Below, in pieces: positions 35,322-44,444 of a DNA stretch of 64,000 nt (position 1 is the stretch's first letter; every line of letters starts with the position of its first letter). The translations under genes and the position numbers were made by a program. The stretch spans positions 806,001 to 870,000 of the forward strand of contig NZ_CP018788.1 of assembly GCF_002139915.1 (NCBI RefSeq), written 5' to 3'. The DNA is from Campylobacter devanensis (GTDB lineage Bacteria; Campylobacterota; Campylobacteria; Campylobacterales; Campylobacteraceae). A model generated the notes under the pieces. It had not been told where the DNA came from. It saw only the letters and a program-made list of their open reading frames with translations, and ran no database searches.

Positions 35322-36472
35322 TTTTTAGCCTTATTTATAGCTAAATTTAATCTTATAAAGCCCTCTTTCATCTCTTTTTTGCTTAAATTTAGTGGTGGTA
35401 AAAATCTTAGCGTTCTATCGCCAGATCTTAAGATCAAAACCCTATTTTCTAAAGCTTTTGATACGATTTGAGATAGTAAATTTGGATCTTTAAGGACTAC
35501 ACCTTGCATCAAGCCAATACCTACTCTTTTAAGAAAAATATCGCTATTTTCTTCTATTAATTTATCTATTTTTTTCTCAAATTTAGCTATTATTTTATCC
35601 AATTTTCCACTATTTTTAAGCTCATCCAACTTATCTAAGACATACTCTGATACAGCTGTAACCAAAAATCCACCACCAAAGGTGCTACCATGATCTCCTG
35701 GCGAAAATATAGATTTTCTAGTTGCACACGCACTAATTGGCACACCATTACCAAGCCCTTTGGCAAATGTAATGATATCAGGTGTGATATCATATAGCTT
35801 AGAGGTGACAAACTCCCCTGTGCGATATACGCCGCATTGGACTTCATCGGTGATGAGTAGGATATCTTTTTGATTTAAAATTTTAGCTAAATTTTGAACT
35901 TTATCCTTATCAAGTGGATTTATCCCGCCTTCACCTTGGACTAATTCTATAATTACAGCTGCGGTATTTTCATTTAAATTTGCGATAATATCATCTATGC
36001 TATCATAAAATTTAAATCCATCTGGATAAGCACCAAATTCATCTGGATGAAATTTATCCTGCCCTGTCATCGCTAAAGTAGCTATTGTCCTGCCGTGAAA
36101 TGAGTTTTTAAGGCTGATAATTTCGCTTTTTCTGCCCTTGCTAAAACCAAATTTTCTAGCTAATTTTATCGCACACTCATTTGCTTCAGCACCACTATTA
36201 GCAAAAAATAGCTCATATCCACCACCAAGTAAATTTGATATCTTATCAGCAAGTTTGGTTTGTGGGGCGATATTATATAAATTTGAAGTGTGCAAGAGAG
36301 TTTTGGCTTGTTTTGCGATCACTTTCGCTACACCTTTGTGGCTATGACCTAAAGCACAAACCCCAATCCCACTAGCAAAATCTATATAATCTTTGCCACT
36401 ATCATCCCATAAAATAGCACCATCTCCACGCACAAAGCCCACATCGGCTCTAGAATAGTTATTCATTAGCAT
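35318..36472 (-). CDS. argD: acetylornithine aminotransferase
   Basis: Class III PLP aminotransferase of arginine synthesis (may also serve in lysine synthesis as succinyl-DAP aminotransferase). NSGAEANECAIKLARK near residue 97 binds the cofactor phosphate, LITDEVQCGVYRTG carries the Asp to the pyridine nitrogen, and the PLP lysine is in TFAKGLGNGVPISAC. 384 residues. The ATG at 36472 has AAGG 8 nt upstream; a second in-frame ATG two codons in is also possible. It follows the TRIC-like gene by 3 nt. Confidence 0.93.
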   Translation of the reverse strand: MLMNNYSRADVGFVRGDGAILWDDSGKDYIDFASGIGVCALGHSHKGVAKVIAKQAKTLLHTSNLYNIAPQTKLADKISNLLGGGYELFFANSGAEANECAIKLARKFGFSKGRKSEIISLKNSFHGRTIATLAMTGQDKFHPDEFGAYPDGFKFYDSIDDIIANLNENTAAVIIELVQGEGGINPLDKDKVQNLAKILNQKDILLITDEVQCGVYRTGEFVTSKLYDITPDIITFAKGLGNGVPISACATRKSIFSPGDHGSTFGGGFLVTAVSEYVLDKLDELKNSGKLDKIIAKFEKKIDKLIEENSDIFLKRVGIGLMQGVVLKDPNLLSQIVSKALENRVLILRSGDRTLRFLPPLNLSKKEMKEGFIRLNLAINKAKK

Positions 36473-36475
36473 AAA

Positions 36476-37099
36476 TTAATCCTTATAGTGAATTTGCGGC
36501 AAATTCCAATTTCTATAGTATGCTACAAGCCGCCATGTAACACCAAATGTAAATAACACAAAAATACAATAAATATTAGTTAGTCCTGCTAGATGCATTA
36601 GATAATAAATCGCTCCAACACCCATACTAATCGTACCATATAATCCAGTTTTTAAAAACCACGGAACCTCATTTAATAGCATATCTCTTATAATTCCGCC
36701 ACCAACACCATTAAAAAACGCCACCATAATCACGCCAAAAATATTAAGCCCAAATTCCAAAGATACAATAGCCCCAACAATAGAAAAGCTTACTACATCT
36801 ACTGCATCAGTCATAATAAATATAAATTTTTTATCTAGATTATTTCTATCTTTTTGGTGAAATTTAAGTAAAAACGCCAAAATCATAACAGCCAATACAA
36901 TACAAACAGGAATATAATGCGTAAAAGAATATGCAGGGCGACCCACGATAATATCACGAATTAATCCCCCACCAAGTGCAGTTAAAAATGCTGCTAAAAA
37001 TACGCCTAGCCAGTCACAGCCTCTGCGTATTCCAAACAAAAATCCGCTCAAAGATGCTGAGGCTATACCGACATATTCTGCAAATAAAAAAGCTTCCAT
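36476..37099 (-). CDS. TRIC/UPF0126-family membrane protein
   Basis: Seven-helix inner-membrane protein of the prokaryotic TRIC cation channel (YicG) family. Two internal repeats are evident: AFLTALGGGLIRDIIVGRPAY near residue 36-56 and AFFNGVGGGIIRDMLLNEVPW near 127-147. Each has the GGG-x-x-RD motif that lines the channel in known structures. 207 residues, as expected. First gene of the argD operon. The transported ion is not certain, potassium being the usual inference. Confidence 0.88.
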   Translation of the reverse strand: MEAFLFAEYVGIASASLSGFLFGIRRGCDWLGVFLAAFLTALGGGLIRDIIVGRPAYSFTHYIPVCIVLAVMILAFLLKFHQKDRNNLDKKFIFIMTDAVDVVSFSIVGAIVSLEFGLNIFGVIMVAFFNGVGGGIIRDMLLNEVPWFLKTGLYGTISMGVGAIYYLMHLAGLTNIYCIFVLFTFGVTWRLVAYYRNWNLPQIHYKD

Positions 37100-37123
37100 T
37101 GCTAACTTTGAGCTTTATAAGAT

Positions 37124-37609
37124 TTAGAATTCAGATTTAATAGATTCAATCCATTTATCAGCTCTAGCTTGCCAATCTTTGTCATTTTTATAATCAATCG
37201 CAAGACCAATAAATTTACCATTTATAAATGATAGTGAATTTTTAAACACATATCCATCAATATCAGTAGCACCTACAAGCTTAGCACCACGAATTAATGG
37301 TAAAAACTCTACTAAACCATCAAGAAATGTCGTAGGATGTTTAACCTGTCCGCCTACACCTACTAAAGCTAGAGTTTTACCGCCAAACTCAGCCTCAGCT
37401 ATAATATCTAATTTAGCTCTAAAATCTTTTTGTAGCTCTCCATGGCCATGTGTAGAAGCTGCGAAAATCAACTTATCATATTTGATTAAAAAATCAATCG
37501 TAAGATCTTTTGCGTCAATTACTTCACTATCAAAACCCTGACCTATATACTCTGCTACAACTTTAGTATCTCCGGCATTTGAGCCATATACTATACCAAC
37601 TTTTGCCAT
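37124..37609 (-). CDS. fldA: flavodoxin
   Basis: Small FMN-binding electron carrier. The FMN phosphate loop is GSNAGDTKVV at residues 9-18; the isoalloxazine loops follow in AASTHGHGELQKD near 51 and GVGGQVKHPTTF near 84. 161 residues, long-chain type. In epsilonproteobacteria flavodoxin takes electrons from pyruvate and 2-oxoglutarate oxidoreductases, and here it sits directly downstream of oorDABC behind its own promoter. The second loop has His (THGHG) in place of the common Trp/Tyr contact. Confidence 0.94.
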   Translation of the reverse strand: MAKVGIVYGSNAGDTKVVAEYIGQGFDSEVIDAKDLTIDFLIKYDKLIFAASTHGHGELQKDFRAKLDIIAEAEFGGKTLALVGVGGQVKHPTTFLDGLVEFLPLIRGAKLVGATDIDGYVFKNSLSFINGKFIGLAIDYKNDKDWQARADKWIESIKSEF

Positions 37610-37643
37610 TTTATTTCCTTTAAGAGTTGAATTTAAAGGCTAA

Positions 37644-37649
37644 ATTATA
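37644..37649 (-). promoter_or_regulatory. promoter of fldA
   Basis: Minus strand reads TTTGATATAATTTA, an extended -10 (TGA-TATAAT) 35 nt before the ATG; AAAGGA is close to the start. Confidence 0.55.
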
Positions 37650-37695
37650 TCAAAGCAAACTCTAAAATTTGCTTAATTGTATTAACATAAAGAGC

Positions 37696-37723
37696 AACCA
37701 AAGCCAATAATTAGGCTTTGGTT
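37696..37723 (-). terminator. terminator of oorDABC
   Basis: AACCAAAGCC (37696-37705) and GGCTTTGGTT (37714-37723) form a perfect 10-bp stem with an 8-nt loop, 8 nt past the oorC stop. A modest T-rich stretch follows on the minus strand. Confidence 0.75.
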
Positions 37724-37731
37724 TGTGAAGA

Positions 37732-38286
37732 TTATTGCATACATTTAGCAGCGTATGCAAGTCCTAGATCATAAGCTTTATTGTTTGCTTCTTTTACCTT
37801 ATCTGGAACTGAACTTAACATCTTATTTCTTACGATCTCTTCATCCATAACGCCTGTGAATTTAACAGCTACACCAAGAGCGACAACGCTTTGAGTAATC
37901 ACATTTCCAACTTCATCTTTGGCAATTGAGATGATAGGAATTTCATAGATTTTCCAGCGCTTTTTGTCCTCTTCACTAGGCTTAACCAAATTTGGCTCTA
38001 CTACGATTATACCACCCTCTTTAACACCATCTTTAAATGCGTTATAGCTATTTTGAGCAGTTGCTAACATAAAGCAAATTTCGCCCTCATTAGCATATGG
38101 ATATTTGATCTCTTCATCGCTTAAAATTATATCAACCTTTGTTGGGCCACCACGAACTTGAGAAGTATATGTTGAGGCCTTGACTCCATATCCGCCAGCT
38201 TCAATTTTAGCCGCTGATAAGATCTCTCCAGCCAATATAACACCTTGACCACCAACACCGACAAATCTTAACTCTGTTAAACTCAT
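37732..38286 (-). CDS. oorC: 2-oxoglutarate:acceptor oxidoreductase, gamma subunit
   Basis: Gamma chain of the four-subunit 2-oxoglutarate:acceptor oxidoreductase that makes succinyl-CoA in place of the dehydrogenase complex. It begins LRFVGVGGQGVILAGEILS, the hallmark of this domain, and continues with YTSQVRGGPTKVDIILSDEEI. 184 residues. The start overlaps the oorB stop by 4 nt. The pyruvate and ketoisovalerate enzymes have similar gamma chains; the gene order D-A-B-C with small separate subunits identifies Oor. Confidence 0.93.
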   Translation of the reverse strand: MSLTELRFVGVGGQGVILAGEILSAAKIEAGGYGVKASTYTSQVRGGPTKVDIILSDEEIKYPYANEGEICFMLATAQNSYNAFKDGVKEGGIIVVEPNLVKPSEEDKKRWKIYEIPIISIAKDEVGNVITQSVVALGVAVKFTGVMDEEIVRNKMLSSVPDKVKEANNKAYDLGLAYAAKCMQ

Positions 38287-39128
38287 ATTATCTCCTCAAA
38301 ATTCACTTTTGTCTTATTTTGAGCTGCTTCTTTAACTTTAGCATATGCTTTACAATACTCTATGCGATTTTCATCTTTAAATAGCACACCAGTAGGGAAT
38401 TTGCCTTTTTTCTCTTCATCGCTTAATGTTTCAAATTTAGCCTTAGGCAGAGTTCTCTCATCTATCCATTTAACCATCTGAGTAGCTTCGCCCATTTTGT
38501 TTTTTCTACCTAAATTTATATGGCAGTTAGAAAATATATCAAAAAAGCTATAACCCTCGTGTTTAAACCCTTCGATTAGCATTTTTTCTATTCTAGTTGG
38601 GTTAATTACAGTCTCACGACCGACAAATGTCGCGCCGGCTGCTGTTGCTAATTTAGCAGCATCAAAATTTGGATCTATATTTCCCCATTGAGCTGTAACA
38701 GTCCAAAAGCCTTGTGGAGTTGTAGGGCTTGTTTGTGAGTTTGTAAGGCCGTAAATAAAGTTATTAATTAAAATGTGATTAATATCTATATTTCTGCGAC
38801 AACCATGAATTGTATGATTACCACCGATTGCCAAGCCATCGCCATCACCAGTTACTACTATTACATGTTTATCTGGATTTGCTAGTTTGATACCTGTAGC
38901 ATATGCGATCGCACGGCCGTGAGTTGTATGAACTGTGTTGCAATTAACATAGCTTGAAAAGCGTCCGCTACATCCGATACCACTTACCACGCAGACATCA
39001 TCCATACTCCATCCCATCGCATCTATAGCACGGATAACACTTTTTAAAATTACACCATCACCACAACCCCAGCACCAAAGTGTTGGCATTTTGCTTGTTC
39101 TTAAATAATTATCATAATTAAAAGCCAT
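38283..39128 (-). CDS. oorB: 2-oxoglutarate:acceptor oxidoreductase, beta subunit (ThDP)
   Basis: Thiamine-diphosphate-binding catalytic chain. The N-terminus MPTLWCWGCGDGVILKSVIRA carries the cysteine pair of this family, and the ThDP motif runs from VTGDGDGLAIGGNH near residue 94 to NNFIYGLTNSQTSPT. 281 residues. Expressed with oorD, oorA and oorC; 2 nt separate it from oorA. Further cysteines (VVSGIGCSGR) fit an Fe-S cluster. Confidence 0.94.
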   Translation of the reverse strand: MAFNYDNYLRTSKMPTLWCWGCGDGVILKSVIRAIDAMGWSMDDVCVVSGIGCSGRFSSYVNCNTVHTTHGRAIAYATGIKLANPDKHVIVVTGDGDGLAIGGNHTIHGCRRNIDINHILINNFIYGLTNSQTSPTTPQGFWTVTAQWGNIDPNFDAAKLATAAGATFVGRETVINPTRIEKMLIEGFKHEGYSFFDIFSNCHINLGRKNKMGEATQMVKWIDERTLPKAKFETLSDEEKKGKFPTGVLFKDENRIEYCKAYAKVKEAAQNKTKVNFEEII

Positions 39129-39130
39129 AA

Positions 39131-40252
39131 TTAAAACTCCTTGACTTTGCTAATAATTTCACTCGGGCTAATCGGTCTGCCGTTTGCTTTTAATAGTGTT
39201 TTAAAATCATCTCTTAAAGCACATCTTTGTATCTCGCCTAGATATTGTCCCATATTTAACTCAGTTACTAAAATATTTTTAAATTTAGAGCATATCTCTT
39301 TGATTTTAGCTTCTGGGCTTGGCCATATAGTAATAGGTCTAAATATACCTACTTTTATACCTTCATCTCGAAGTTTATCTACCGCTTCTTTAGCTGCTAA
39401 GCTCACACTTCCGTAACAAATAATACAAATATCAGCATCTTCTAGCTTATACTCTTCAAATTTTATTACTTCATCTAGGTGGGCGTGAATTTTATTAAAT
39501 AATCTTTTGATATTATAATCAACTATTTTGCCATCTTCTGTAGGGAATCCTGTAGGGCCGTGATGTAAGCCTGTGATGTGATAGCGATAACCTTTGAAAA
39601 ATGGATTTAGCGTAGCTGGCTCATCCTCTTTGGCTTCATATGGATTATACTCTGCTGGATCGCCTTTGAATTCTCGTCTAGGCTCGATTACTAAATCTTT
39701 AACATCTGGTATCTTAGCCTTGCCTTGCATATGACCTATAGTCTCATCAAGTAGCAAAAATACAGGGGTACTAAATCTATTTGCTAGATTAAATGCTCTT
39801 ACTGTTTCAGTGTAAATTTCATCTAAATTTCCTGGCGCTACTGCAATAGAACAAAAATCACCATGGCTTGGGCTTTTAGCTTGTAAAATATCGCCTTGTG
39901 CCACACGAGTTGGAAGACCAGTTGAAGGGCCACCACGCATTACATTTGCGATTACCAAAGGAATTTCAGCGATAAATCCAAGACCGATTTGTTCAGCTTT
40001 GAGCGAAATACCAGGGCCTGAGCTTGCTGTCATAGCCTTCGCTCCAGTCATACTAGCACCAAGTGCTACTGAGATACCGCCGATCTCATCTTCCATTTGG
40101 ATAAAATTACCACCACTTTTTGGTAGTGCTACGCTTAATTCATGTGCGATTTCGCTTGATGGGGTAATAGGATAACCACCAAAAAAATTACAGCCACACT
40201 CGATGGCTGCTTTTGCTGCTAAAGCATTTCCTGTCGTTATTAACTCTCTCAT
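39131..40252 (-). CDS. oorA: 2-oxoglutarate:acceptor oxidoreductase, alpha subunit
   Basis: Alpha chain that forms the other half of the ThDP site. It begins RELITTGNALAAKAAIECGCNFFGGYPITPSSEIAHEL, and the pyrimidine-binding part has MEDEIGGISVALGASMTGAKAMTASSGPGISL with the activating Glu. 373 residues. Part of oorDABC; oorD lies 9 nt upstream. Loss of this enzyme is known to be severe in related H. pylori, since there is no 2-oxoglutarate dehydrogenase there. Confidence 0.95.
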   Translation of the reverse strand: MRELITTGNALAAKAAIECGCNFFGGYPITPSSEIAHELSVALPKSGGNFIQMEDEIGGISVALGASMTGAKAMTASSGPGISLKAEQIGLGFIAEIPLVIANVMRGGPSTGLPTRVAQGDILQAKSPSHGDFCSIAVAPGNLDEIYTETVRAFNLANRFSTPVFLLLDETIGHMQGKAKIPDVKDLVIEPRREFKGDPAEYNPYEAKEDEPATLNPFFKGYRYHITGLHHGPTGFPTEDGKIVDYNIKRLFNKIHAHLDEVIKFEEYKLEDADICIICYGSVSLAAKEAVDKLRDEGIKVGIFRPITIWPSPEAKIKEICSKFKNILVTELNMGQYLGEIQRCALRDDFKTLLKANGRPISPSEIISKVKEF

Positions 40253-40261
40253 TTTATATCC

Positions 40262-40567
40262 TTAATTAACTTTCCTAAAATGATTTGCCTTGATTGCGGC
40301 TGCTCTCTCCTTAGCTTCAGGGCTAAGTTTTGCGAATTTAAATCCCTTTTCAGCCACATAAATAGCAAAATCAGGGCAGTGAAGCTCACAATCCCTACAG
40401 CCGATACATGACTCTGGATGGCTAACTTCTATCATCATTCCTTGAATAGCGTGGATATCTTCTTTCATATTTAAAACACCAGCAGGACAATAGCTTACGC
40501 AAATATCGCAAGCCTTACACCTACTCTCATCGACCCAAACAGCTGTATTAAGCGGTTGTTCTATCAT
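40262..40567 (-). CDS. oorD: 2-oxoglutarate:acceptor oxidoreductase, delta (ferredoxin-like) subunit
   Basis: Small iron-sulfur subunit with two 4Fe-4S motifs: CKACDICVSYCPAG near residues 17-30 and CIGCRDCELHCPD near 56-68. They pass electrons out to flavodoxin or a ferredoxin. 101 residues. First gene of the oor operon; a palindromic promoter region lies upstream. Confidence 0.94.
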   Translation of the reverse strand: MIEQPLNTAVWVDESRCKACDICVSYCPAGVLNMKEDIHAIQGMMIEVSHPESCIGCRDCELHCPDFAIYVAEKGFKFAKLSPEAKERAAAIKANHFRKVN

Positions 40568-40613
40568 TACTATCTCCTAATTAAATTTAAGTCTAACTTA
40601 AATCAAATTTCAA

Positions 40614-40627
40614 GCTACAATTGTAGC
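40614..40627. promoter_or_regulatory. 14-bp palindrome with -10-like core upstream of oorD
   Basis: GCTACAATTGTAGC is a perfect palindrome whose core gives a TACAAT -10 on either strand, 47 nt before the oorD ATG. It may be an operator overlapping the promoter. The remaining gap up to mdh shows no gene. Confidence 0.4.
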
Positions 40628-40764
40628 GACTCAATTACTTGAAAAATCAAGCATCCAAATACCTAAATTTTGCCAAACGCAAAACTAATTTTCAAAACTT
40701 TTTACGAAACTTTATCTGAAAAAAGTTAATAAAATAGATAAATAAAAAAACTAAAATTTTATCT

Positions 40765-41664
40765 TTAGCTAAAGTTAATATTAGCACCATTTATATTAAA
40801 ATTTTTAATATAAATTATAAATTCTTCTATGCTTTTATCTAAAATTTCTCTATCTTTTAGCTTTAAATTCAGCTCTAAAATCTCTTTTACGCCATCTTTT
40901 GAAATTTTAACCAAACGACTAAAAGCTATCAAATTATCATCCAAAACCGAGCAACTAAGCACCTTAGAGTCCTTATTTATTAAGGCTTGACAGATATTTA
41001 TAACCCCAGCTGCTGGCGCATAAAATGCAGATGTATTCATCAATTTAACTATTTTCGCTCCGCCATTTATAGTTTGAGATCTGATATTTTCATATTCATC
41101 TATACTTAAATTTTCATCAACCAAGCATATCATATTATCATTATGCATACCTATTACGCAAGATTTTGAGTCAGTTACACTAGTGCCTAGATGATTTTTT
41201 AAAGCAAATTTAAGTCTAGCACTATCAAGTTCTCCAGCCATTCCAATAATCTTTTTTCTATTAAATCCACTAGCTTTAAATGCTACATATACCATTATAT
41301 CAAGCGGATTTGTCACGACAATTATAGTGGAATTTGGGGCAAATTTGGCGATTTGACTAGATGCTTGAGCTACTATATTAGCATTAATTTTAGCAAGTTC
41401 GGCCCTACTTTGGCCATCTTTTCTAGCTACTCCAGCCGTAATGATAACAATATCAAAATCGCTTAAAATTTGATAATCATCACCGCCAACTACCATAATA
41501 TCCAAGCCCAAAGCAATCGACATTTGTGATAGATCAATTGCTTTGGCATTAGCTAAATTTTGGTTGATATCAATGAGTGCTATCTCATCACACATCTGCT
41601 TAGAAATGAGAAGACTAGCTATGCTAGCTCCTACATTTCCGGCGCCTATTATTGCTATTTTCAC
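40765..41664 (-). CDS. mdh: malate dehydrogenase
   Basis: NAD-dependent oxidation of malate to oxaloacetate, of the LDH-like MDH group. The Rossmann motif IIGAGNVGASIA is at residues 4-15, with the adenosine-ribose Asp in ALIDIN. The substrate loop has R-K-D-G-Q-S-R, NPLDIMVYVA follows, and the catalytic His is in VIGMHNDNM (usually GGHGD, so a slightly divergent loop). 299 residues. icd lies 3 nt upstream in the same operon, so the two cycle enzymes are co-made. Confidence 0.92.
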   Translation of the reverse strand: MKIAIIGAGNVGASIASLLISKQMCDEIALIDINQNLANAKAIDLSQMSIALGLDIMVVGGDDYQILSDFDIVIITAGVARKDGQSRAELAKINANIVAQASSQIAKFAPNSTIIVVTNPLDIMVYVAFKASGFNRKKIIGMAGELDSARLKFALKNHLGTSVTDSKSCVIGMHNDNMICLVDENLSIDEYENIRSQTINGGAKIVKLMNTSAFYAPAAGVINICQALINKDSKVLSCSVLDDNLIAFSRLVKISKDGVKEILELNLKLKDREILDKSIEEFIIYIKNFNINGANINFS

Positions 41665-41667
41665 AAC

Positions 41668-43860
41668 TTATTTCTTTAAAGATTCGTTATATATGGCACT
41701 TGGTCTCATCACGGCTGAAACCTTCGCATCATCAAAGATATAGTATCCGCCGACATCTACCTTGTTTCCTTGAGAGCCGTTTAACTCATCTGTAATTTTA
41801 GCTTTATTCTCATTTAAAGCAGCTGCTACACCGGCAAATTTAGGCGCTAGATCGCTTTTTGCTAGTTCATTAGCCCAGTATAGAGCTAGATAGAAGTGGC
41901 TACCGCGGTTATCATTTTCACCTACATTTTTGCGTGGTGAGTTGTCATTTTTAAGGTAGCTTACAATTGCTTTATCTAAAGTATCGGCTAGTATTGTAGC
42001 CTCTTTTTTACCACTTACGCTAGCTAAATGTTCCAAACTCGCACCAAGAGCTAAAAATTCACCCAAGCTATCCCAGCGAAGGTGATTTTCTTCTATTAGT
42101 TGTTGAGCGATTTTAGGCGCACTTCCACCAGCACCAGTTTCAAATAAACCACCTCCATTTAAAAGCGGGACTATTGAGAGCATTTTCGCACTCGTTCCAA
42201 GCTCTAAAATTGGGAATAAATCTGTCAAATAATCCCTTAATACATTACCTGTAACGCTAATAGCGTCTTTGCCAGTTCGTATAATAGAGATTGATTTTTT
42301 GATCGCTTCAGTTGGGGCTGCGATACTAATATCTAGGCCATTTAGATCATAATTTTTAAGCTCTGAATTTACTATTTGGATCATACTAGCATCGTGTGCT
42401 CTAGCACTATCTAACCAGAATATCGCAGTTGAGTGTGTGGCTTTAGCTCTATTGATCGCTAGTTTAATCCAATCTTTAATCGCTTCGCTTTTTGCTTGCA
42501 TAACTCTAAATATATCGCCACTCTCAACTTCAAATTCCATTTTATCGCCATTTGTGCTACTAAGTGTGAATTTGCCATCTTCACTAGCTATAAATGTTTT
42601 ATCATGGCTACCATACTCTTCTGCTTTTTTCGCCATCAAACCTACATTAGATACGCTACCGATAGTTGCTGGATTTAGCGCTCCATTGGCTTTTAAATCA
42701 TCAATTGTCGCTTCATAAATTGTCGCATATGTGCGATCTGGGATTACTGCTAGAGTGTCGGCTGTTTTGCCATTTTTATCCCACATTTTGCCACTATTTC
42801 TTATCATTGCTGGCATTGAAGCGTCTATTATCACATCGCTTGGGACATGTAAATTTGTAATTCCTTTATCGCTATCTACCATCGCTAAATCTGGGTTTTT
42901 GTCTAAAATTTCATTGTATTTTGCTATGATTTTATCTTTTATAGGCAAGTTTTCTATTTTAGCAAATAGATCTTTTAAGCCGTTATTTGGCACCACACCA
43001 ACTGAATTTAGCTCACTTCCAAACTCATCAAAGATTTCAGCGAAAAATACTTTCACAAAGTGACCAAACATAACCGGATCGCTTACTTTCATCATTGTAG
43101 CTTTTAGATGAACTGAGTAGAGTAAAGACTCTTTTTTGGCTTCTTCTATGGTTTTAGCAATAAACTTATCTAGTTTAGCAACACTCATAAATGTAGCACT
43201 AATCACATCGCCAGCGGCTGCTTTTATACCATCTTTTAATACTTTTGTGTTGCCATTTTTGTCTGTAAATTTGATTTTAAATTCGGTTGGTTCTTTGACT
43301 ATTACAGATTTTTCATTGCCATAAAAATCTCCACTATCCATATATGCCACTCTTGTTTTAATAGTGTTATCCCAAGCACCATTTTTGTGTGGGAATTCTT
43401 TGGCATAAGCTTTGACGGCACTAGCACATCTTCTATCTGAGTTACCCTCTCTTAAAACTGGATTTACCGCACTTCCTAAAACTTTAGCATATCTTGCTTT
43501 GATATCAATCTCTTTTTCATTGGATGGATTTTCGGGATAGTTTGGTACATTAAATCCTTTTGATTGAAGCTCTGCAATAGCCGCATTTAGCTGCGGAAGT
43601 GATGCTGAAATATTAGGAAGTTTGATTATATTTGCTGTTTTTTCTTTGGTCATTTCGCCTAGGATTTCTAGATAATTTGGAACTTTTTGATTATCTTTTA
43701 AATTTTCAGGGAAATTAGCCAAAATTCTACCAGCTAATGAAATATCCATAGTATCTATACTGATACCACCACGACTTAAAAACTCCTTAATAACAGGAAA
43801 AAGTGAAAAAGTAGCCAATGCTGGCGCCTCATCTGTGTAAGTGTAGATTATATCTGCCAT
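41668..43860 (-). CDS. icd: isocitrate dehydrogenase (NADP), monomeric type
   Basis: Large single-chain isocitrate dehydrogenase. The N-terminus IIYTYTDEAPALATFSLFPVIKEF and the blocks LKATMMKVSDPVMFGHFV and FWLDSARAHD are unmistakable for the monomeric family. 730 residues, full length. It supplies 2-oxoglutarate to the Oor enzyme encoded downstream. The monomeric form is unrelated in sequence to the dimeric Icd of enteric bacteria. The 98-nt gap upstream has only a weak -10-like TATAGT on the minus strand. Confidence 0.97.
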   Translation of the reverse strand: MADIIYTYTDEAPALATFSLFPVIKEFLSRGGISIDTMDISLAGRILANFPENLKDNQKVPNYLEILGEMTKEKTANIIKLPNISASLPQLNAAIAELQSKGFNVPNYPENPSNEKEIDIKARYAKVLGSAVNPVLREGNSDRRCASAVKAYAKEFPHKNGAWDNTIKTRVAYMDSGDFYGNEKSVIVKEPTEFKIKFTDKNGNTKVLKDGIKAAAGDVISATFMSVAKLDKFIAKTIEEAKKESLLYSVHLKATMMKVSDPVMFGHFVKVFFAEIFDEFGSELNSVGVVPNNGLKDLFAKIENLPIKDKIIAKYNEILDKNPDLAMVDSDKGITNLHVPSDVIIDASMPAMIRNSGKMWDKNGKTADTLAVIPDRTYATIYEATIDDLKANGALNPATIGSVSNVGLMAKKAEEYGSHDKTFIASEDGKFTLSSTNGDKMEFEVESGDIFRVMQAKSEAIKDWIKLAINRAKATHSTAIFWLDSARAHDASMIQIVNSELKNYDLNGLDISIAAPTEAIKKSISIIRTGKDAISVTGNVLRDYLTDLFPILELGTSAKMLSIVPLLNGGGLFETGAGGSAPKIAQQLIEENHLRWDSLGEFLALGASLEHLASVSGKKEATILADTLDKAIVSYLKNDNSPRKNVGENDNRGSHFYLALYWANELAKSDLAPKFAGVAAALNENKAKITDELNGSQGNKVDVGGYYIFDDAKVSAVMRPSAIYNESLKK

Positions 43861-43958
43861 TTATGTCCTTTATTTAAAATTTTTCTTATTTTATCAATTT
43901 TTAACTAAATTAAACCATTAAACTATAAATAATTTTTATAATTAATCTAAATTTAAGT

Positions 43959-44444
43959 TTATTCTATCTTTTTTGGGTAATCAAAGAGCAAAACTCGCCC
44001 AATTTTAGCCCTTATATCTTTAAACTCATTCACATCAAACTCAATACCAAAAACTCCGCCAGTAGGGATATCGCCGATATGGCTATCGCTTAAAATCTCG
44101 CAAATTTGAGTTAAAGTATCGTTGTGACCTACGATGAATATGGTATTTAAGGAGCTATCAATATGATTTATGATATTTAGATAATCTTGCGTTGTGGCCT
44201 CAAAAAGTGAGTTTTCAAACTGAATTTTACCACTAAAATTTATATTTTTAGCGATGATTTTGGCGGTTTTGGCCGTTCGCTTAGCTGGCGAAGAGATGAT
44301 AAGCTCTGGTAAGATATTTTTGTTTTTTAGCCTAGTGGCCATCACTTTTGCAGCCTCTTTGCCTTTGGGGCTTAACGCCCTATCAAAGTCAGTAGCGGCG
44401 ACTTTTTTAGCCTTTGCGTGGCGAATAAAATATATAGTTTTCAT
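43959..44444 (-). CDS. SixA-like phosphohistidine phosphatase (histidine phosphatase superfamily)
   Basis: Small member of the histidine phosphatase superfamily. RHAKA near residue 8 is the catalytic RHG-type motif; SSPAKRTAKTAKII near 51 and GHNDTLTQICE near 106 supply the second Arg and His. 161 residues, close to SixA. SixA in E. coli removes phosphate from phosphohistidine on a PTS-related protein, but the target here is unknown. Its ATG overlaps the upstream DUF455 stop (4 nt). Last gene of the rpe operon. Confidence 0.85.
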   Translation of the reverse strand: MKTIYFIRHAKAKKVAATDFDRALSPKGKEAAKVMATRLKNKNILPELIISSPAKRTAKTAKIIAKNINFSGKIQFENSLFEATTQDYLNIINHIDSSLNTIFIVGHNDTLTQICEILSDSHIGDIPTGGVFGIEFDVNEFKDIRAKIGRVLLFDYPKKIE

